This document shows positions 33,963-44,856 of a stretch of 64,000 nucleotides of DNA, in pieces. The first letter of the stretch is position 1. Each line of letters begins with the position of its first letter. Both the position numbers and the translations under genes were made by a program. The DNA is from Marsupella aquatica. Taxonomy: Eukaryota; Marchantiophyta. Where the stretch lies: the NCBI GenBank assembly GCA_973895155.1, contig OZ316899.1, forward strand, positions 14,942,001-15,006,000. The letters are read 5' to 3'. The notes under the pieces are model-generated. The model was not told the DNA's origin and made no database searches. It saw only the letters and a program-made list of their open reading frames with translations.

Positions 33963-35827
33963 CTAAATTGACTGAATCACATATATGGGTTGTTGGGGAG
34001 AGGAGATTACTCGCCAATACTCCAGCTGCAAGTCCAAAATGGACTGTCGTTTCACACCATACAACCTTGCAGGATCTCGTACTCCATCCTCTGCTCCTCC
34101 ATCTGCATCATACTGTGCCTTGGCAGCCCCCCAAGAACTTATTTGCTCCTTCTTCACTCGAGGTGGGGGACTGCGGAGCTCCGTGCGCTTGTTAAAATGT
34201 GCTATAAGATTGGGTCTACGTCTGTAGGGGTGATCAGAGGGCAGAAATTGACGGTGACCAAGGTATTTGATACACTTCAAGGACTTTGAATAGTCACTTG
34301 TCACATGGGGGCCACATCTTGTGCAAGCTAAATATCCTTTCCCAACCTGGCCTGCAATCATGCTATGGGCAGGGTAATCTGCAATAGTCAACATTACAAT
34401 AGCTCTAAGCAAGAATGGATTGGCTTCACCAATCCTCTGCAGCATATCATATGTGAGCACTCTAGTGTACCATAGCTTTCTCAGTTCCTCTACTAGAGGA
34501 GCAAGATAGACATCTATATTGGCTGCAACAGCACTGTCTGGCCCTGGAATCAACAATGCCAACATTACAAAGAACCGCTTTGTAGTCAACCATGGGGGAA
34601 GGTTGTAATTCAAAAGGGTTACAGGCCAACAAGAGTACGCATTGTTCTTCTCACCAAATGGGTTCACCCCATCCAATGATAACCCAAGCCTAACATTCCT
34701 TGTCTCCCTAGCAAACTCAGGATACACATCATCAATCAACTTCCATTGCTTTGAATCTCCAGCATGGCGTTGTAGCCCATCTCGACTTTTGTTCTTAGCT
34801 GTCCATGTCATCAACTCTGATATGGCACGGCTCCTGAACATTCGCTACAGTCTGGGAATTATAGGAAAGTGACGGAGTACTTTTGCAGGTTGCTTGGACT
34901 TCCCATTGTTCCGGTACCTGTGCTTCCCACATGTAGGGCATGTCAACTTCTTCTGATGTTCGTTTCTGAAAAGAACATGCCCATCAGGACAGACATGTAT
35001 TGACTCATAGTTCAGCCCAAGTTTTGATATCAGTCTCTTTGCCTCGTACATGTTTTTTGGCACTAGATTACCTCCTGGTAGCACTGTTTTCTGCAAGAAG
35101 GCCAGAACCTTGAACACAAAGATGTTTGGCACATTGTGGTTCCCACAAATATTCAGAAACATTAGCACAAATGCTAATTTGGAACACTTGCTTCCTGGGA
35201 ACAGCGGATTGAAGGCCTCCTGAACTTTGGTTGGGGAGCCAAACATGGTGTCCTCTCCAGCTGTAGCCTGTTGCCCAATCTCAAACTCATCTGAAGACTC
35301 GTGGTCATCACCCGGTGCGGTCTCAAACTCTTCTCATCTTCCATGTCCTCCCGCATTGCATCCATATCCTGGAAAATATCCTGCACCATTTGCTGAACAT
35401 TGATCCCTTCGTCTGCAGGCTGCTGAAGGACTTCAGACCCACCCAGTTGAGTCATCACATCTGCCAACCCACCAGTGAAGAACCGGTCTCGCCTTGCACT
35501 ATTTGCATTCTCAAAGTCAGCCCTCCATTCCTCATCTGAAGAATCAGCCTCATTCGGATCGTTTGTAACACGCCAACGAGGGTGTCTCCCATGAATTGCC
35601 AAGTGCCCATGAATCTGCCTCAAGACTCTGGTGTGGGAGCCATTGCATTGAGTGCAAGGACACCTCATTCGTGAACTTGGACCTGACCGTGCCACTTTGG
35701 CCTGTTCCCGATTCCAGAGCTTCTGGTCGTGTTGGGAAACCCTCATTGGATGATGTAGAGGCAACCTGGCAGATGTTGGATGGGTCCAAGGGGGAGGGTG
35801 ACCTACGGACACTCTTCTAGACTCCAT
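33963..35827 (-). pseudogene. tnpD-like: CACTA-1 TNPD transposase (N-terminal region plus Transposase_21)
   Basis: On the minus strand from 35827: a basic N-terminus, a cysteine motif (MRCPCTQCNGSHTRV), an acidic stretch, then the helper region with CPDGHVLF ... CPTCGKHRYR. Next comes Transposase_21: GLSLDGVNPFGEKNNAYSCW, NYNLPPWLTTK, ALLIPGPDSAV, and a zinc-like CTRCGPH. The exon probably ends at YWR with a GT donor near 34010. A one-base frameshift lies near 35331, and a TAG at 34845-34847 stands where the family has Gln (PRLQR). The enzyme would bind element ends and catalyse cut-and-paste transposition; it is now inactive unless recoded. Confidence 0.87.
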
Positions 35828-36214
35828 CTTAGAGTTCAGAACACAGGCACTCAGATTTAATTGTCATTTCATTATGAAAGTGGAAAATACATTTCTTGTT
35901 TAGTTGTGTTCCGATGTTCACACTATCTACCAAAACATATGACATGATACAGTGTAATAAATCATGCATAGACTTTCTACAACCACCAACAAAAACAAGA
36001 AAGGTTCCTGAATCGTGTACTTATTCTCAGGTCACACTGTAACAAAATTCCTAACTGTCTCAGGGTGTCACCTCCTTCGCTGTCCTCACTTATACTGCCT
36101 CAGTCTGCAATGGCCAACCAAGCACGTACATCCATGACCATATCAGAGTCCAATCACCTATAGTCATAGACAAACGTGCCTGGTGTGAGAGCAGTATGAG
36201 ATCTCCTCACATTA

Positions 36215-36817
36215 TTACCAGAGTTCATCTGGATACCCACCCTGTTCTTGATGGTAGTCACACCTGAGGTACACTGGCATGTACATCAGGTCATCAAGGA
36301 GTATGCCCTGGGCATACCAGGGTGGGGTTCGATCTGTGTCTACAAGAAGTGGTTCTAATGCCCTCCACTGGGGGGAGCTAGCTACCAAGTCCCTCCATTG
36401 TGTGCTAATTAGTCTATATTTGCAAATGTCTTGTGCGGTTGACCACTGAAGAATTCTGGGCCACACATCCGATAGCATTATATCATCTGGCAAACCAAGC
36501 AACAAGGAAGTCCCCACAACATTCTGCTCTTCAATTTCATCTGCTGAAAAATAAGATTCATCGTCTCTTGCATCCTCAGGCGGTGTTGAAATATGTTTCA
36601 ACACCAACCCATGCAGGAGAGTCCAAACAGTGGCCAGCCATGTGGCAACCCGGAGGAGGAGCCTACATAGCGCCTGTTGATGTAGGAAAGGCAACATACC
36701 CACCAAAGTCTGCCGCCAAGATTTGAGCCCACCCAGTAAGTTTACAGTGACACCCCTAGGCCCAGCAAGAAACCACAATCCGCCAACAGTAAAATAAGTC
36801 CAACTGCGACCAACCAT
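36215..36817 (-). CDS. F-box-like protein inside CACTA-1
   Basis: A 200-codon minus-strand frame with ATG at 36817. Residues 108-153 read LPDDIMLSDVWPRILQWSTA ... YRLISTQWRDLVASSPQW, an F-box-like pattern (Leu-Pro-Asp, Val-Trp-Pro-Arg-Ile-Leu, Cys-Lys-Tyr-Arg, Trp-Arg-Asp-Leu). F-box proteins link targets to SKP1-cullin ubiquitin ligases. The N-terminal 100 residues are hydrophobic and may be untranslated or intronic. It lies 92 bp downstream of the BRCT frame, so both may be exons of one transcript. The transposase start is about 390 bp further on. The F-box call rests on motif shape only. Confidence 0.55.
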   Translation of the reverse strand: MVGRSWTYFTVGGLWFLAGPRGVTVNLLGGLKSWRQTLVGMLPFLHQQALCRLLLRVATWLATVWTLLHGLVLKHISTPPEDARDDESYFSADEIEEQNVVGTSLLLGLPDDIMLSDVWPRILQWSTAQDICKYRLISTQWRDLVASSPQWRALEPLLVDTDRTPPWYAQGILLDDLMYMPVYLRCDYHQEQGGYPDELW

Positions 36818-36908
36818 AACAAGCTACGTTAGTTCAAATATCACATTTATTTCAAAGATGTGATTTGTACACAAAGCTTGTCTCAAAACTGATGCTACTA
36901 CGTACTCC

Positions 36909-37787
36909 TCACTCTGATTCAGAATCGCTAATAACCTCTTCCTCACTTGTTGTCACATAGTTTTCACTGTGAGGATCCTGACCCTTCCATGGCCAGGCCT
37001 CAAAAAGATCATAGTCCATTGGGTTTTGACGCTTCCCAGCTGCTACTGATTCCACAAGCCAAGCATATGAAACCACAAACACATTATGGGACATGACATA
37101 AAAGCGAATGTCACCCTTCCCAAACTTGCGGCAGGCTTTGGGATATGACTTAGTAATGACATGAGTGGTGTCCTCTATTATATTCTCCTCCACTGTCCCA
37201 CCTAGGTCAAGCACTGTGGACTTGTACACTTTGCACTTAACCTCTCCAATTCCCGCCTCCACAAAAACCATGCTCAGCCCTTTCAGAATGGGGGTTGGTT
37301 GCTTCATCTCCTCAGCCAACATACTCTTCAGCCTTCTTGAGCTTTGTCCTTTGTTGAGTACAGGTCCATATTGGACATCAGCAAGCCGTGCCTTTGCTTC
37401 CCAGACTTCTTGTTCAGTCCAAGCTGATGCAGTAGCTTCTTCATCCTCCCACAGTTCATATTGCTCAGTATCCTGTACAATCTGATGTGCTATGGAATCT
37501 GTGATCCAAGAGGCCTCAACTACTTTTAGGCCTCGCTCAGTAATTGCAGAATTCATGTAGGACCATGACCATTTCTTTATCACTGATAGCCATGTCCCTG
37601 CAACAACATGTGTAGTCTCTGGAGTGATGTCCTGCACTACAGTGCCATGGAGCTTAGAGAATCGTTTCTGTACAGTTGGCCAATGCACTTTGGTCAACCC
37701 ATGCTGGCCATGGACCAAAATGGCTCTGACCCCTGTAAACACTGCTGGGTGGTCACACTTTCTACATTTCCCAGGCTCCATGTACAC
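36909..37787 (-). CDS. Tandem BRCT-domain protein inside CACTA-1
   Basis: A 292-codon minus-strand frame opens with MYMEPGKCRKCDHPA. The first BRCT runs over about residues 18-113, with the C-terminal motif GLKVVEASWITDSIAHQIV and YEL. The second covers about residues 168-262, with GGTVEENIIEDTTHVITKS and VVSYAWLVESVAAGKR. The C-terminus is acidic (EEEVISDSESE). BRCT pairs bind phosphoserine peptides in DNA-damage signalling. The frame is free of stops across both domains, unlike most coding DNA here. It sits between the PHD and F-box frames on the same strand. Confidence 0.75.
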   Translation of the reverse strand: MYMEPGKCRKCDHPAVFTGVRAILVHGQHGLTKVHWPTVQKRFSKLHGTVVQDITPETTHVVAGTWLSVIKKWSWSYMNSAITERGLKVVEASWITDSIAHQIVQDTEQYELWEDEEATASAWTEQEVWEAKARLADVQYGPVLNKGQSSRRLKSMLAEEMKQPTPILKGLSMVFVEAGIGEVKCKVYKSTVLDLGGTVEENIIEDTTHVITKSYPKACRKFGKGDIRFYVMSHNVFVVSYAWLVESVAAGKRQNPMDYDLFEAWPWKGQDPHSENYVTTSEEEVISDSESE

Positions 37788-38345
37788 ACACCCTACGTGA
37801 TCAGAGTGAATATTGGAAGAGTGGGTTCACCTGCCAATAGAAGGACACCAAAATTCCTGCTTTTTAAGTTGATCCGGTCCACTATTGCTCAAGTCCAATT
37901 TTGATAGGTACAGGGAATATGTGAACAATAAGTACTAGGCACCTGCACCGATGCAGGACATTGTTTGAGTATATACCAGGAAATCCATATCAAAGGTGAA
38001 ATGAAGTGCAACCAACTTGTCATGGCCGCACATACATATTTTGTTGTAAAGGAGGATACATTCAATGACAAACTTATAGGGCAATTTGATTAATTGCATG
38101 CCTGATAATTTATATGCTTACAACTTTGAAGTCCTGTTTTAATTTAGCAGTCTGATGAGAGTGTTTGTGAAAATGACCACTCAGCCTAAATACTTCCAAG
38201 AAGGCTTGTTAGGATAAGTTTTTATAGGCATGTACCCAGCCACTGACGCTATAGCATAGGATAAGTGCTGCCTATACAAACTTGCCTACCCAACTCCTTT
38301 TCAAAATTGGAATCTCTGCAATCCCCCAAAAATAGTACACCCACA

Positions 38346-39056
38346 TCAGGTGCCCTGTGCATGTACAATGTTCAGCTTCATAGCCAAGATATGTGATCTC
38401 TCACAGGAGCCCGAGGTAGGATCAATGGCATGGCGATGACAATAAAATATCCATCGATCAACACCATGTGCAGAGTGATCATAGATTTCTCTGTCACAAG
38501 CATAACCCTCTGCTTGACGATCTTTCAAGCAATGATAGTGCCACATAGTGGGACACCTAGCACAGTGGACTATGTCAGCCCAGTACTCATCATCATGCTC
38601 ACCACATGCCTTGCACCTATGAAGTGGGCAAGCTGTGGCATGAGCAGGCAAACACTCAAAACAGAAAAACCTCACACAAAAACGGTCTGGACATTTCCTA
38701 ACATCCGGTGCAGCATCAACAGAGCCCTCATAGGACCCCAACTTCCCACACTGTGCACACTTAGCTTGCTTCTCCAAACAATCAGTGCACATCCAGTCTC
38801 CCTGGTGTGTTGACGGGAGGCCCACCCCTGGACAATTGTTTTTTGCAGCAAGGTGAGACTCTGGGTTGAGGTGGAAATGCCTCATGCAAGGGCCCTCACA
38901 GATGACCAAGCTCCCACCATCGTCACAAATGGCACAACAATGAGCTGCCTTCTGGAAAATCTGACTTGCAGAGAAGTTAGTAACATGTGGCCCAGGTACA
39001 CCTGTGTTGCTCACCTCTATCACACGCTTTTTCGCTGGAATTTTGGGGCGTGCCAT
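38346..39056 (-). CDS. EDM2-like multi-PHD zinc-finger protein inside CACTA-1
   Basis: A 236-codon frame with ATG at 39056 (MARPKIPAKKRVIEV). PHD-type metal ligands: CAICDDGGSLVICEGPCMRHFH, GDWMCTDCLEKQAKCAQCGK, then CPDRFCVRFFCFECLPAH, then CKACGEHDDEYW ... CARCPTMWHYHCL, ending in CHRHAIDP. The order of fingers and the CDDGGS-L-CEGPC core match plant EDM2-type proteins, which read histone H3 marks and regulate heterochromatin inside genes, including transposon-containing introns. All cysteines expected from the pattern appear present and there is no stop, so it may still be functional. The remainder of EDM2 (methyltransferase-like part) is not seen. Confidence 0.72.
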   Translation of the reverse strand: MARPKIPAKKRVIEVSNTGVPGPHVTNFSASQIFQKAAHCCAICDDGGSLVICEGPCMRHFHLNPESHLAAKNNCPGVGLPSTHQGDWMCTDCLEKQAKCAQCGKLGSYEGSVDAAPDVRKCPDRFCVRFFCFECLPAHATACPLHRCKACGEHDDEYWADIVHCARCPTMWHYHCLKDRQAEGYACDREIYDHSAHGVDRWIFYCHRHAIDPTSGSCERSHILAMKLNIVHAQGT

Positions 39057-39760
39057 GCCTACGCATGAGACAGACAGTACAATTAAGTAGACAATACAGG
39101 CAATATATTTTGGCAGACTTTACAAACAATATATTCTAGCAGACTTCACAGAAAGTAAAATTTAGCATTTAAGGTACAACGACAACTTATACTGCAATGA
39201 ATTGCAATGGCCACACAAGGATGCAGGGCAGACATACTTTTGGTATGTTGAGCCCACACACAAAACTGACCTAGTACAATTGCTCCACCAACACCTCAAT
39301 TTCGTGGCTATGATTCACCAAAAAAGATCTGCAACAACATTTCATGCATTTGAATCACATACAATAGTCATCACATGAAAAACAGGCGTTTTTCCAACAA
39401 GATTGGGATCAAGTAGTGTGATGAGGGTTGTACTTTATACATCCTATATAGGCTATGATAGTGAGACAAATAAGTTTGAATACGTGACTATATGGGATGT
39501 TTGCAGGTTATGACATGGCCCATTAATTCTGTCATATAATGTTACAATGTTGGCCAAGTTAAAGCAGTCATTCAAGCAGTCTTTCATTGGAGAATTTAAA
39601 GAGATCTTGCTTAATTCTTACATTAGGATATTCCACTTAGTGCAGCCAAATTAGGATAAGTTATATACTATGGATCCTAAACCCTGCACCCAAAATTGCT
39701 CAAACTTCAAAATTTTAAATAATTATCCGCGGTGCTTAAGTCAGAGCATTAAGTTATAGG

Positions 39761-40253
39761 TCATTGCACTCTGGTCTGTGCATACGGTGTGACAAGTGCT
39801 CCTCTACAGCGTGTGATCCAAACATGTGTAGACACCAAACGCACCGGTGGTGGGGTCTGGGAGGCCAGGACAAGTGACATTGCCAGGCACACTGCAGGAT
39901 GGCGAGTGGTTCCAGATGATACATTGTGCTCTATGCAAAAATTGACACCCAAGAGAACGGTCATCCAACTCTGGGCTAGAAGCCCGACAGGCAGGATAGT
40001 CATATTGGCAGCTGTGTACACACCCTTGGGCCCTAATTTGTGGCGGGTCATGTACAAGAGACAGAAATACCAAGGATGTTGGGAAGGGTAGAGAAGCAGG
40101 TACAGGCCGACTGTAGTTATTCCTGGCAACAATAGGGTACTCAAAGTACCATGCAGACTGGGCAGGAAGGATCCCAAGTCTCACATACTCAAGGTGCAAC
40201 CTCTCTGCCTTGCGTGCAAGCCGCACATGTTCAGCATTGCGGGTGCTCACCAT
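39761..40253 (-). pseudogene. Unidentified coding-like segment upstream of the PHD gene
   Basis: Two overlapping minus-strand frames are open: 40253-39804 (MVSTRNAEHVRLARKAERLH) and 40177-39761. The first starts with ATG and a basic helix, then becomes Pro/Ser/Cys-rich. A third frame is open on the opposite strand, so long open frames here may be chance. No family could be assigned. Confidence 0.3.
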
Positions 40254-43200
40254 AACTGTTGCTTTTGTTCAGATGTCTTGTGTTCACGTCCTCTGACGTC
40301 CTTTGATCAGCAAGGTGAGCAGGAGCTGTACTTGCCTCACCAACAACAACCAACCTGAACTTATCAGTTCCCACTCACTGTGTCATTCCCTTGATTCCAA
40401 CTAGAGGTCATAGTATAAACTTAGCATGAAACACTCCTAATCAACAATGTTGCAAACTACAATATCCAGAAACACTGAAAGTCTCTGCCTGCAGTGAGCA
40501 ACAGAGAGGTAGTTCACTGCTTGCAAGAGTGACTGAGCAGGAGTGTAGGCAGACTGGCATTCAGTTGGCACAACTATATTGTGCATCAGCACAAAAGCTC
40601 TTATAAACATGATATGCATGAAACTCATCGATAAAATAGAAGGAAACTAAACAGTGGATGCAAAACAAAGCAAATTACAGCACAGGTCGGCACAGGGCAA
40701 AACAGAGCAAAACAGAGCATGGATCGAGAAAATGAACAACATGTAGTTCTTACGCAAGAAACTCAGTGACAGCAAACAAATTCACTAGCCCCAGGGAGTG
40801 AAGCAAATGAATACCAAGCCAACCAACTAAGATTGACTATGAAATGCAAGTGACATCATTTCAACCAAAAAAAACAATAAAGCACTTAGGCAACATTAAT
40901 ATAGAAGTGTAGTGGAATTATATCATGCGACAGATCATACTTGGTTCTACCTGAGGTGTACAGGCATACTGCCCTCAGGTAGAATGTGTATGCCCGCACA
41001 TACACAAGAGGATCCCCAACAAAGCATACAACAATATGATCTGAATTCCCAATTACTCTGTTCTGTCTATACCTATGTTCATCAAAAAATGATATGAGCA
41101 GACATTGAGAAGCTAGCAAAATAGAGGAGCCAATCGAAGCCAAAATATTACATTGCAGGTTGAATACATCAGTCACTGCCAAGAATCTATGCATGAAACA
41201 AACATGAAGGTATCGAATATGTATATGCATTACAGACTTTCATGCTAGACAGTGGCCAAAGTTAAAATGAACTAGTTTTGACTTTATGACTCTCTGAATG
41301 AAAATATTTTATTTCAGAATTATATTCTATTTCAGCATGGGTTCAACTCTGTGGATTGTGAATTGTCCCACTTGGAATTCCACTATTTGGGCTATCTAAG
41401 AATGCAGTTCAAAGGACATACAGTGCAAGACAGTTAGAGATCATGTCTTCATTCCGACGTCCAATTGGACATTTTATGTCACAAACTGCGCAAGCAATGA
41501 AGTCCATGGAATTTTCTCAAAAATGCAGCTTCTGTTGTTGGTAAAAGCAACTATGAGTTTCCTATTGAGTGCCCCCAATGCACAATACTACCAGAGGCCC
41601 ACTTTAGACAACGATGGCTGTCATTACTTATTGGGAACTCGGATGCATATTATTGAAATGCTTCGCAGAGTGTTCCGACCACAAGCAAACCTAACATCAA
41701 TCTCAACATTCAGTCCCGTCTCAGAATTGATTTAGAGGAGGCTTAGCATTCAGTACAGTGTCAACAATCAGACTTGTCTTCACATTCAACATCCGATTGC
41801 AAGGGGCTTCGATGAAAGCACAAGACAGAGCTATAGAAGAAGAGACAGAGGAAGGCACCTGTGTGTTTGGGGAAAATGTGAAGCTCCAAAGACCACCCTA
41901 AACTGAAATCGCAGCGCGCAGTTGGCCGGTCGTAGGTTGATAAAAGCAAAGCATAGAGCCACTTGGACGTCTGCAATGTTGTGAACTTGCTCCTTTCCTC
42001 ACACTGTGACCGATGTCGCAAGGCACAACAGTCCTATCAATCCCCACAGAATGTGGAATCTTTCCGTCGTAGTTGAGGTCCTATGCCTGATGACATGATC
42101 AAGAATGAGTAGCTACAATGTCCAGTCTCTCTTGACAGGGTGACATAGCAGCAATACATACATTGGATCAAAGCACGAGTCGGAGAAAAACAATGAGAGA
42201 TAAAAATGGACTTTCGCTCACCCATGTGTTGGATGGAAGAATGCAGCTATGAGGGCTGGTCTCCAGCTACAGCTCCTTGATGGCAAACCGCAGGCTCTTC
42301 CCGGTTCTTCAACCAAAAACTGACCCGAAACACACTCTTGCAATGTCCTGAGTTAGTCGCAACAACTCCAATGTAGGTTGCAGCTGCCAATCCGTTCCCT
42401 CCGCCCTCCTTGCCAATGCCAACTCCCGATAGCAATGAGGCTTGTTCAGCTGACCTCCTTTGTAGGAGCTCCCAACTCCCAAAGGAAAACTGTCACTACT
42501 CAGCTAAAAAATGGCCCTTAGACCTTGTCGCTGCCAATGTGCGTCGTGCGCTCAGTTCTCCTGCCCACCAAGAACTTCAACTATAACTTCAACTCCAATG
42601 CCCAAGAAGATTGATGAGCTCCTTAGTCAAAGACGCAGCTGGAAGGGTATGCACGCACTTACAGTTCACTAAGCTCCAATGCCCGGGACAATTGAGGAGC
42701 TGGTCCTGAGACTGGTCGCAGCTTGCACTCTTCACCTCAGGAATCCCGCGACGTTGTTTGAGCTCACAATACACTTGGAAGAGAAGGATAGTTGCAGTAG
42801 ACTTCACCCTAAGTCTTTACGCCTCCCACACAGGTCCCGCATTAGTAAAGCTTGTGCAGTGCCTTCCGCAACAGTAGCAAAACTCCCGACTGACTCCCTC
42901 CTTCCGCAGCAGTAGTGATCACCTCCCTTGGCGCAACTGCGAATGCGCTCTACTTGCAGCCCAAGGACTCAAATGTGTCCAGCAGCAGCGATGGAAGGTT
43001 GGCAATGGGAGAAGTTACATACGGGACCCACACCACCACAATGAGCTCGTAGTTTTATGAGGGAAAGTGAAGGAAATGCGCACCCTAGCCAGCCGCAAGG
43101 ATGCACTTCCGCCTTGGTGTCTGCACCTTCTCTCGTCTCCCGATCAAACGAAGCTCAGACATGTGTGACTAAACGGGACGTGCGACTAAACGGGACGCGG

Positions 43201-43309
43201 GAACGGAAAAGTTTCACCTGATGGTGGCGATCAACTCCATCCAATGGTGCATGTCCCCCGATTAACCCCCTCCCCCTTGAGATCGATATAACCCCCACGC
43301 CCATGTCAT
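40254..43309. other. Long non-coding part of CACTA-1
   Basis: About 3 kb with only short frames and no recognisable domain. Near 42600-42700 a short segment (CTCCAATGCCC...GAGCTCCT) recurs in altered form. It would lie between the terminus and the first cargo gene and may contain the promoter, but I cannot point to a convincing one. Confidence 0.4.
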
Positions 43310-43395
43310 ATAACCCCCCTAAACCCCCTTTAGGTGTCTTGGTAAAACCCCCCTAAAACCCCCTTTAGGTGTCTTGCTACAATCCCCCCTAAACT
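43310..43395 (+). repeat. C-rich imperfect tandem repeat with CCCTAAA
   Basis: Two and a half copies of a roughly 40-bp unit (AACCCCCCTAAA-CCCCCTTTAGGTGTCTTG). It contains CCCTAAA, the plant telomere unit, but not as a pure tandem array, so it is not telomeric. Confidence 0.7.
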
Positions 43396-43639
43396 CTGGC
43401 AGGATCGGTTACATGCATGTGGATGAGTTAGCTAGGCCTAAACTGCACTTCATGTAACACAAAACCCAAAAAAAGCCTCCCTAGCAAACCCTTATGCCCC
43501 TTGCATATAGTTCAGTCAATGGCTATGTAAAGCGTAATCCCATGGCTCAGAATGTGTATGGGATCGGGTAAATATCCTTTAACCAGGCATATGGCACTAC
43601 ATTATTTTAAAAAAGTGTTCAATGGCCACAATGAAAATG

Positions 43640-43919
43640 AATGGACAAGTCAATTTTGTTGACTAAATTGGACTTGGCTTACTATTGGCCATTGTCTTAT
43701 GTTGACTAAGTATGACTATGTAGTCAGACCTGAATGACTCATTCAATAGAGCAAGATTTTTAAAAAGTTCAATTGTCTTAAGTAGTCATATACATGACTA
43801 CTAATGACTATCAAGTCTTGTGGGGTCTCAAAAATAAGACTGATGTTCAAAGGTTGCACTTGCGTGGTCACCCCAGTCACAAGTGGTCTGGTCACGAAAT
43901 GCCCCGGTTTCTACTAGTG
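43640..43919 (-). repeat. CACTA-type terminus with AGTCA/TGACT subterminal repeats
   Basis: The minus strand starts at 43919 with CACTAGTAGAAACCGGGGC, typical of CACTA ends, and within 280 bp has about ten copies of AGTCA or TGACT in both orientations, like the subterminal transposase-binding repeats of En/Spm. Alternatively 43595-43919 is a separate 325-bp non-autonomous element, since CACTACATT occurs at 43595. The 3-bp flanks (TGG, CCC) do not match, which argues against that. Confidence 0.6.
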
Positions 43920-44574
43920 CCCCTCAAAAAAAGTTAACCACCCCTCCAAAAGCAAGGTACTACACATCAAATCCAAACACAAAGATTAGCCTAATGAAGG
44001 GGTTTAATATTATCCTAACAAAAGGTATAATGTTATACTAATAAAACCTCTACGTACACCCATAATCCCCTATAAAGAAATGAAACAAAAGGCTTTCACC
44101 CGAAAATGGTTCATACAAAAACTTTTTGTAGTATTTTCTTGATCCTATATTACATATCATAGTATTGAGTTCCCATCACCACAACGTAACCACCCCTAAA
44201 ACACCAAGACTCTATACACAATTGCATCATTAATTAGAGCCCAATATATTAAGCATGCAAGACCATAGCTTATCAAAAAAATTACATAGTCCGGTACAAA
44301 CCCCAAAATTTGTTCTCCGCAACAAAGAAACTTGCAAGAGGTCCCTCTACATGCATGACACGTTCACTGTCCCGTTCACATATGTAGAGCCCTACAAAAC
44401 GCGGATTCAAATATGAAAGCAAATAATAACTCCAACCATGTGCCCTTACCCCATACAAAACCTAAATATCCTAAATTATACTCTAAACCCTCCAATCCCA
44501 TACCCAACCCAAATTCAAAACATTATATTGGACCCCCTTTGGGAAAGCCAAGAGGTATCCGGTATAACTTCATG
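43920..44574. other. AT-rich spacer between two CACTA segments
   Basis: No gene or repeat family recognised. I could not find the left CACTA terminus expected for the element to the right. Confidence 0.4.
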
Positions 44575-44856
44575 AGGGGTCCGATGCAATAGGAAACGGG
44601 CCACACTTGGTAAATACATGGCCACAAGAAAAGGACAAGGGGTCCGAAGCAGATAGTTTCGGAAAGTCCGATTGCGTGTCCAATACCTTTGGTTTTGCAA
44701 AGTCCGAAACATAAAGAATCAGAAGCAGCAGGTTTTGTTTCGGAAAAAAGAACCGATGCAGGTGCGAAGACCCGCGCGTCGGGCCCCGTTTCGCACTTGG
44801 TGTTTTCAAATTTTTTGAAGCTGGATCAAGGAGGAGAGCTTGAAGGAGGAGGAGAG

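Larger units (their letters stand above)
32462..43919 (-). mobile_element. CACTA-1: truncated En/Spm transposon with extra domain genes
   Basis: On the minus strand, from 43919: a terminus beginning CACTAGTAGAAACCGG, a region rich in AGTCA/TGACT, then EDM2-like PHD, BRCT and F-box frames, then TNPD transposase, DUF4218 and DUF4216. The 3' end is cut at 32461, where the inverted repeat begins inside DUF4216. The 11.5-kb span is long but within the range of plant CACTA elements. Only one terminus is present, so the limits, and whether all the genes belong to one element, are inferred. Confidence 0.6.

Noticed and set aside
36215-39056. Ordinary host gene cluster next to a transposon
   Set aside because: Not excluded, but position between a CACTA-type terminus and its transposase on the same strand makes cargo more likely; kept as the main alternative in the finding.
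39390-39410. Fragment of the family-1 terminus (GGGATCAAGTAGT)
   Set aside because: The shared word is only about 13 bases, too short to support homology.
39789-40091. Plus-strand protein of 100 codons
   Set aside because: Lies opposite two open minus-strand frames and has no domain; neither strand can be trusted here.
43310-43395. Interstitial telomere array
   Set aside because: CCCTAAA occurs only two or three times within a longer 40-bp unit and is not a pure tandem repeat.
43595-43919. Independent 325-bp CACTA MITE
   Set aside because: CACTAC and CTAGTG ends exist, but flanking 3-bp sequences differ (TGG, CCC) and the inner bases of the two ends do not match.
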